From Angelakisella massiliensis (GTDB lineage Bacteria; Bacillota; Clostridia; Oscillospirales; Ruminococcaceae), in contig NZ_LT629945.1 of NCBI RefSeq assembly GCF_900104675.1, positions 682,046 through 746,045 of the forward strand: a stretch of DNA of 64,000 bases. Direction: 5' to 3'. Shown one piece after another: positions 59,651 through 64,000 of this stretch. Below the pieces are notes generated by a model. It had not been told where the DNA came from. It did no database searches and saw nothing but the letters and a program-made list of their open reading frames with translations. The position numbers and the translations under genes are program-made. Position 1 is the first letter of the stretch; the number at the start of each line of letters is the position of its first letter.

Positions 59651-61192
59651 TCAGGATAATGGGGCCAGGGCCTTGATGATATCCGCCGCCAGATGCACTG
59701 CCCGAAGGTTGCTGGGCATGATGATCACATCCAGTTCCTTCAGCTTGGAGATGATCTCCTCATAGTTCTGGGGATCATCCTTGCTGCCGCAGACACTGAC
59801 GATCACCGCCACATACTCATCGGGATGCTGGGCGCGGTATTTGGCCAGTTCCTCCACAAAGTCCTTCTCCGGCGTGCGGCTGGCGCCATAGCCCAGCACC
59901 AGATCCAGCAGAATCACCGCGGTCTCCGGGTTTTGCAGCTCGGCTTTGAACACCTCTGCCCGGAGGGTGGAATCGATCATGGGATGAGCCCGGCCCACGG
60001 TGTACTGATCGTCTCCCAGGTCCACGCAGGCATTGCCGTCCATATGGAAGCAATCGGTAACGGTCTTTTCCTTGGTCAGGTTGGAATTGACCCCGCCCAG
60101 ACGGTCCTGGAGGGCCAGCACCGCTTCATAACCCAGGGTGCCGCCGCTGTACAGGCCCCGGACATATTTGCCGGTGGAGCGGATCTTCTCCGCCTGCTGC
60201 CGTACCAGCTGGGTGTGGTCCTCCGCCAGGGTGTAGCCCGGCTGCACCACACCGGTCCGCTCCAAAGCCGCCAGCGCCGCTTCCTCCAGGGTGGAAACAA
60301 AGCGGATCTGCTCATCAGACTGGCTGCTGTAATCGCCGCCCAGGAAGTTGATGACCACCGGCTTGCGGATCTCATTGCGGATGAAAGAGATGACCTTGTC
60401 CGCCACCGCCTTTGCCGGGGGCTTGGATACCACCACGATCAGCTTGGTGGCCTCGTCCTCTCCCAGCGCCTTGAGGCCCTGGAGCATGGTGATGCCGCCG
60501 ATCTCCTCTTTCAGGTCCCGTCCGCCGGTGCCGATGACCTGGGTGACGCCTCCGCCGTTTTTATGGATGAGGGTCATCACTTCCTGAGCACCGGTTCCGG
60601 AAGCGGCCACAATGCCGATGTCACCCTTGCGGATGGTGTTGGCAAAGCAGAGGGGCACGCCGTTGATGATGGCGGTGCCGCAGTCGGGACCCATCACCAG
60701 CAGATCCTTGGACTGGGCGTAGGTTTTCAGCGCTTTTTCCTCCTCCAGGGAGACGTTGTCGCTGAAAAGCATGATGTGCAGCCCGTTGCGCAGGCCTTCC
60801 ATGGCCACCGGCTTGGCGTAGCTGCCGGGGATGGAGATGGCCAGGATGTTGCTGCCCGGCTGCATCTTTACCGCGGTTTCCACGCTCTTGGGCTTGTAGG
60901 CATCCTTGTTCTCACCGGAAACGTTGGCGTTGAGCATTTCGTCCAGGTGTTCGAAAATGTAGTTGGCGGTCTCCTCTGTGTTGCAGCTGACTGCCACGAT
61001 CATATCCGTGGGGCTGGCGGCCTCCGCCTCCGGTGTCATCAGCCCGGTACGGACCAAAGTGTCTTTATTGAGATCCGTTCCCATTACAACGGCTACTTCC
61101 TCCACACCGTCCAGGCTTTTCAGCTCACGGGTGACCAGCATCAGCTTGACCGAGTCATAATAGACCCCTTTTTGCACGATGGTCTTTTTCAT
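59651..61192 (-). CDS. fdrA: FdrA-family acyl-CoA synthetase-like protein (AllF-like)
   Basis: A 513-residue protein with succinyl-CoA synthetase-like CoA-binding folds. It contains VGTDLNKD-like VMGTDLNKDTL near 37, NILAISIPGSYAKP, LLVMGPDCGTAIINGVPLCF (about 185-204), GIVAASGTGAQEVM and VIGTGGRDLKEEIGG. The histidine expected in true synthetases is not obvious, in line with a transferase role. FdrA of E. coli is reported to be part of oxamate carbamoyltransferase (recalled knowledge). ATG 61192 (MKKTIVQKGVYYDS) has GAGGAG upstream. It is the first gene of the operon. Confidence 0.92.
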   Translation of the reverse strand: MKKTIVQKGVYYDSVKLMLVTRELKSLDGVEEVAVVMGTDLNKDTLVRTGLMTPEAEAASPTDMIVAVSCNTEETANYIFEHLDEMLNANVSGENKDAYKPKSVETAVKMQPGSNILAISIPGSYAKPVAMEGLRNGLHIMLFSDNVSLEEEKALKTYAQSKDLLVMGPDCGTAIINGVPLCFANTIRKGDIGIVAASGTGAQEVMTLIHKNGGGVTQVIGTGGRDLKEEIGGITMLQGLKALGEDEATKLIVVVSKPPAKAVADKVISFIRNEIRKPVVINFLGGDYSSQSDEQIRFVSTLEEAALAALERTGVVQPGYTLAEDHTQLVRQQAEKIRSTGKYVRGLYSGGTLGYEAVLALQDRLGGVNSNLTKEKTVTDCFHMDGNACVDLGDDQYTVGRAHPMIDSTLRAEVFKAELQNPETAVILLDLVLGYGASRTPEKDFVEELAKYRAQHPDEYVAVIVSVCGSKDDPQNYEEIISKLKELDVIIMPSNLRAVHLAADIIKALAPLS

Positions 61193-61225
61193 TTTTTCCA
61201 CTCCTCGGAAGTTTGTTGGCTTCAT

Positions 61226-61231
61226 ATTATC
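61226..61231 (-). promoter_or_regulatory. Candidate -10 of the fdrA operon
   Basis: Minus strand TGT-GATAAT is an extended -10. A 17-bp spacer would place the -35 (TCTTGT) in the stem of the iclR terminator. This is the only plausible promoter between that terminator and fdrA. Confidence 0.4.
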
Positions 61232-61248
61232 ACAGGAAAAAGCAGAAA

Positions 61249-61287
61249 ACAAGAGCGGTCACAGGGCTTCCCCATGACCGCTCTTGT
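61249..61287 (-). terminator. Terminator after the IclR gene
   Basis: A perfect 13-bp stem ACAAGAGCGGTCA / TGACCGCTCTTGT followed on the minus strand by TTTTCTGCTTTTT. Confidence 0.75.
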
Positions 61288-61367
61288 GGATTTTTCCGCT
61301 GTATAAAAATGCTGTTTCCACCTATGAAAAAAAGGTGGGGAGTGGGCCGCTGACTGTTGTGAAACTG

Positions 61368-61416
61368 GACAAAAGCGACTTTGATATTTCTATGTCAAAA
61401 AAGGTCGTTTTTTGTC
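61368..61416. other. Long hairpin overlapping the iclR stop codon
   Basis: GACAAAAGCGAC (61368-61379) and GTCGTTTTTTGTC (61404-61416) pair across a 24-nt loop. A further short dyad CCACCT-n9-AGGTGG lies at 61318-61338. They may be processing structures or binding sites for the IclR protein. Confidence 0.45.
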
Positions 61417-62173
61417 ACCCTTCAAACCCCTGGGCCTTGGAAATGAGCTTGCTGTACACCTGAATGGCGTCGATGAGTTCCCGCCGGGTGGATTCATTGA
61501 TCCGAAAACTGGGTCCGGAAACGGCGATGGCCCCCAGATTCACCCCCTGGGCGTTAAACACCGGGGCAGCGATGGCGAACACCCCCGGTTCATGAATACC
61601 GTCGTTGATGACATATCCCGCTTTGCGGATATCAGAAAACATCGCCTCATTGAGGTGCGGGTGCTCCCTGGCGATGCGGGTACGCTGCTCATAAGGCAGC
61701 CAGGCCAGCAGAACATAACCTACAGCGCCCCGATACAAAGGCAGCATCTCCCCCACGCTGACAGCCCGGTGGAGGGCCTGCGTGCTCTCCACGCTTTCCA
61801 GACAGACCCGCATATCGTCCCGCACCACATACAAGCTGGCGGTTTCGTTGAAGATATCCCGGAGATTCTGGAGGATGGGCCGGGCCGTGGCCCGGAGATT
61901 GGAGGAGTTGGAGAGAATACCCATCAGCCGGAACACCTGATGGCCCAGGGTGTATTTCCGGTCCACCTCCCGATTGAGGTAGCCCATCTTCACCAGCGTC
62001 TGCAAAATCCGGGAAATGGTGCTGACGCTCAGCCCGGTGATATTGGAGAAATCGGTCAGGCTCAGGGTGAGATGTTCCTCATCAAAGCAGTTGAGAAGCT
62101 CCAGTCCCCTGGCCAGGGAACGGATGGAAGCGTCCTTTTCTTCCGAGGCGCCAACAGGATTTTTCTTGGTCAA
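61415..62173 (-). CDS. IclR-family transcriptional regulator
   Basis: A 252-residue regulator with an N-terminal winged helix (LSLTDFSNITGLSVSTISRILQTL) and a C-terminal GAF-like effector domain (GEMLPLYRGAVGYVLLAWLP ... GVFAIAAPVFNAQGVNLGAI). Both are complete. The start is TTG 62173, with AAAGGAGA 8 nt upstream. It is encoded immediately in front of the fdrA operon in the same direction and is the obvious candidate to control it; the allantoin regulator AllR of E. coli is also an IclR protein. Confidence 0.92.
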   Translation of the reverse strand: MTKKNPVGASEEKDASIRSLARGLELLNCFDEEHLTLSLTDFSNITGLSVSTISRILQTLVKMGYLNREVDRKYTLGHQVFRLMGILSNSSNLRATARPILQNLRDIFNETASLYVVRDDMRVCLESVESTQALHRAVSVGEMLPLYRGAVGYVLLAWLPYEQRTRIAREHPHLNEAMFSDIRKAGYVINDGIHEPGVFAIAAPVFNAQGVNLGAIAVSGPSFRINESTRRELIDAIQVYSKLISKAQGFEG

Positions 62174-62283
62174 GAGGGTTCTCTCCTTTCAGATGTTTTT
62201 CCACTGTGCGGAAATCCTCCGCGGTCCCACCGTCCCGCTCTCCATCTGAAAAGTCACCGGCGGGACACTGTAATCACTGCCTG

Positions 62284-62313
62284 ATTATAGCACGAAATCA
62301 CTTCCCCCGGCAA
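62284..62313 (-). promoter_or_regulatory. Promoter of the IclR gene
   Basis: Minus strand TTGCCG (62308-62313), 18 bp, TATAAT (62284-62289) with TGC before the -10. The rest of 62314-62579 holds no recognisable feature. Confidence 0.6.
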
Positions 62314-62579
62314 ATATTTTCCTTTTGTCACCGCGCCCAGAGAGGCTTTTTCCGCCCATCCAAGAGGGAAAGCATGGCATATTCCAAAGGCCCACAGCGC
62401 TGACAAAAAGTTCCCCTCCTCCAGGCAAAGCGGAGCGTCCCGTGAAAGGATCTCCTCTTCCGGCAAGGTGATCCCAGCTCAGTGGCAAAGAAATCGGCAG
62501 CAAAAACATTTTTGTTTGAAAGGCAGATAAAAGATTGCCTCTGACCCTGGCTGGAAGCTTTAAAATAGGGAGCAAACAA

Positions 62580-62614
62580 AAAGAAACGCCCCAATGCCTG
62601 ATGCATCAGGGCGT
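62580..62614 (-). terminator. Terminator of the alcohol dehydrogenase gene
   Basis: ACGCCC / GGGCGT arms (62586-62591, 62609-62614) enclose the palindrome CCTGATGCATCAGG and are followed on the minus strand by TTTCTTTTTG. Confidence 0.7.
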
Positions 62615-62684
62615 CCTCTGCGCTTATATGTCACTAAAGTACTGTATCAGGGCCGGAGCTTTCTTCAGCGCCTCTCATCAGATT

Positions 62685-63848
62685 TCAGAAGCAGGCCCGG
62701 TAGATGGCCAGCACGTCTTCCTTTGCCAGCGGCTTATAGGCACTGCCCAGGGTCCTGGCCGCTTTTTCCGCCATGATCTCCAGCTTATCCTCTGTAATAC
62801 CCACTTCCCGCAAAGCAGCGGCAATCTTCAGCTCTTTTGTAAAGAACTGCTGGGTTCTGTCAATGGCCTCACGGGCCATTGCGTACCGGTCATCGCTCAT
62901 GGGGATATTCCAGACATTAAACGCGTATTCCGCGAATTTGTCCACACTGGAGTCATCCAGCACATACCGCATCCATGCCGGCGTCAGGATCGCCAGGCCC
63001 ACCCCGTGGGTGATGTCAAAATAGGCGCTCAGCTCATGCTCCATGCTGTGTACGCTCCAGGGTGTGCCTTTGCCCAAAGAGAGCAAGCCGTTGATGGCCA
63101 GACTGGAGGTCCACATCAGATTGGCTCTGGTCTCATAATTGGCGGGATCATTGCAGGCAATGGGTCCATACTGGATACAGGTTTTCAGCAGCGCTTCCGC
63201 CATACGGTCCTGCAATCCGGCAGTGCCCACCCGGCTGAAATAGGTTTCCAGAATATGGGACATGATATCGGCTGTGCCCGCCGCCGTCTGGTATGCTGAA
63301 ACGGTATAGGTATAAGTGGGGTCCAGAATGGAGGCCTTGGGCCGGGCATCAGGATGGGTGATCACCAGCTTATCATTGGTGTCCATGTTGGAGATAACGG
63401 CTCCGCAGTCCATCTCTGAGCCGGTGGCCGCCAGGGTCAGGACAGAAAATACCGGCAGCACCTTGGTGATGGGCGCTTTTTTCAGCACCAGGTCCCAGGC
63501 GTCGCCGTCATAGGCAGCCGCTTCGGCAATGGCCTTGGAGCAGTCGATGGTGCTGCCGCCGCCTACAGCTACCACACCCTCCAGACCATGTTCCCGGCAA
63601 AGACGTGCTCCGGCATTGACAGATGTGATGCGGGGATTGGGCTCCACCCCCGGCAGCTCCTGCCACTGGATGCCGTTTTCCCGAAACAGCCGGGTGACTG
63701 TATCATACAAGCCGCTTTTTTTGATGCTGCCGCCGCCATACACCAGCAGCACCTTTTGAGCATAGGGCTTGATGGCCTCCGGCAGATGAACGATCTGTCC
63801 TTCTCCAAAGTAAATCTTTGTGCCGATGTCATACAAAAAATTCTTCAT
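62685..63848 (-). CDS. Iron-containing alcohol dehydrogenase (BDH/YqhD type)
   Basis: A 387-residue NAD(P)-dependent alcohol dehydrogenase of the group III family, likely reducing aldehydes in fermentation. The N-terminal cofactor domain has VLLVYGGGSIKKSGLY and the family loop VAVGGGSTIDCSKAIAE. Metal ligands appear in AAGTADIMSHILETYF (Asp and His) and VHSMEHELSAYFDITHGVGLA (two His). It is complete. AAGGACAGG lies upstream of the ATG. It is separated from the IclR/FdrA locus by a terminator, so a shared role is unproven. Confidence 0.92.
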   Translation of the reverse strand: MKNFLYDIGTKIYFGEGQIVHLPEAIKPYAQKVLLVYGGGSIKKSGLYDTVTRLFRENGIQWQELPGVEPNPRITSVNAGARLCREHGLEGVVAVGGGSTIDCSKAIAEAAAYDGDAWDLVLKKAPITKVLPVFSVLTLAATGSEMDCGAVISNMDTNDKLVITHPDARPKASILDPTYTYTVSAYQTAAGTADIMSHILETYFSRVGTAGLQDRMAEALLKTCIQYGPIACNDPANYETRANLMWTSSLAINGLLSLGKGTPWSVHSMEHELSAYFDITHGVGLAILTPAWMRYVLDDSSVDKFAEYAFNVWNIPMSDDRYAMAREAIDRTQQFFTKELKIAAALREVGITEDKLEIMAEKAARTLGSAYKPLAKEDVLAIYRACF

Positions 63849-63952
63849 ATCGTCCCTGTCCTTTCCTGTTTACGCATACCTTTTCCCTGGGCGCGGACAA
63901 CTCCTGCCTCCCAAAAAATCATCCTTTTCCTCCCGCCCTTTACAGGACAACA

Positions 63953-63998
63953 CGCACCCTATTTGTTAACAGCCTTTGGGAATAACAAACAGGGTGCG
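63953..63998. other. Inverted repeat at the window edge
   Basis: CGCACCCTATTTGTTA (63953-63968) and TAACAAACAGGGTGCG (63983-63998) form a 16-bp stem with one mismatch. It may be the terminator of a gene beyond the window. Confidence 0.5.
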
Positions 63999-64000
63999 CT

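Noticed and set aside
57609-59765. 718-codon open frame antisense to the DUF1116 and DUF3100-like genes
   Set aside because: Same reason: shadow of real genes on the minus strand.

Overview
The window looks like a chromosome segment of a GC-rich anaerobic gut Clostridium, most likely Oscillospirales (Flavonifractor, Intestinimonas or Oscillibacter-like). This is an inference from the dgt-dnaG-rpoD gene order, AGGAGG-type ribosome binding sites, TTGACA-17-TATAAT promoters, BlaI/BlaR1-type modules, a Feo operon with a cysteine-rich accessory protein, and fermentative gene content. No rRNA, tRNA or CRISPR array was recognised.

Layout. 1-1.14 kb: an IS5-family insertion sequence sits 29 bp in front of a YnbB-type PLP enzyme gene. 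2.4-5.7 kb: purA-purB. 6-7.4 kb: a lone GlpA-like flavoprotein. 7.5-11.5 kb: a yfhO membrane protein gene between two intergenic regions full of palindromic repeats. 11.5-16.2 kb: yfbR, then the dgt-dnaG-rpoD macromolecular synthesis operon. 16.6-19.1 kb (minus): BlaI/M56 module 1. 19.3-22 kb (minus): feoA-feoB plus accessory protein, with iron-box-like dyads. 22.2-28.8 kb: a CitA/CitB-type two-component system, a 2-hydroxycarboxylate transporter and citDEF. 29.1-38.1 kb: BlaI/M56 modules 2 and 3, followed by two lipoproteins. 38.2-41.1 kb: an ECF sigma factor with its membrane partner, a nitroreductase and a phosphoribosyltransferase.

41.6-52.5 kb (minus): a Crp/Fnr regulator, a complete oligopeptide ABC transporter, an N-acyl-D-amino-acid deacylase and two tandem M19 dipeptidases. 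Together they suggest uptake and breakdown of D-amino-acid-containing peptides. A perfect 14-bp palindrome lies about 41.5 bp upstream of a predicted start site for the transporter operon, the position expected for activation by the neighbouring Crp/Fnr protein. 53-62.2 kb (minus): an IclR regulator and an FdrA / 59-residue protein / DUF1116 / two-gene DUF3100-like membrane pair / AbgT transporter / carbamate kinase / DUF2877 operon. It resembles the enterobacterial fdrA-ylbE-ylbF-carbamate kinase cluster and probably recovers ATP from a carbamoylated compound. 62.7-63.8 kb: an iron-type alcohol dehydrogenase.

The least ordinary signals are (i) a roughly 200-nt multi-hairpin intergenic repeat whose first stem changes on both arms between copies, (ii) three BlaI/BlaR1-like modules with different operators and different sensor domains, (iii) the 59-residue gene between fdrA and the DUF1116 gene, and (iv) the Crp-type site in front of the D-peptide operon.
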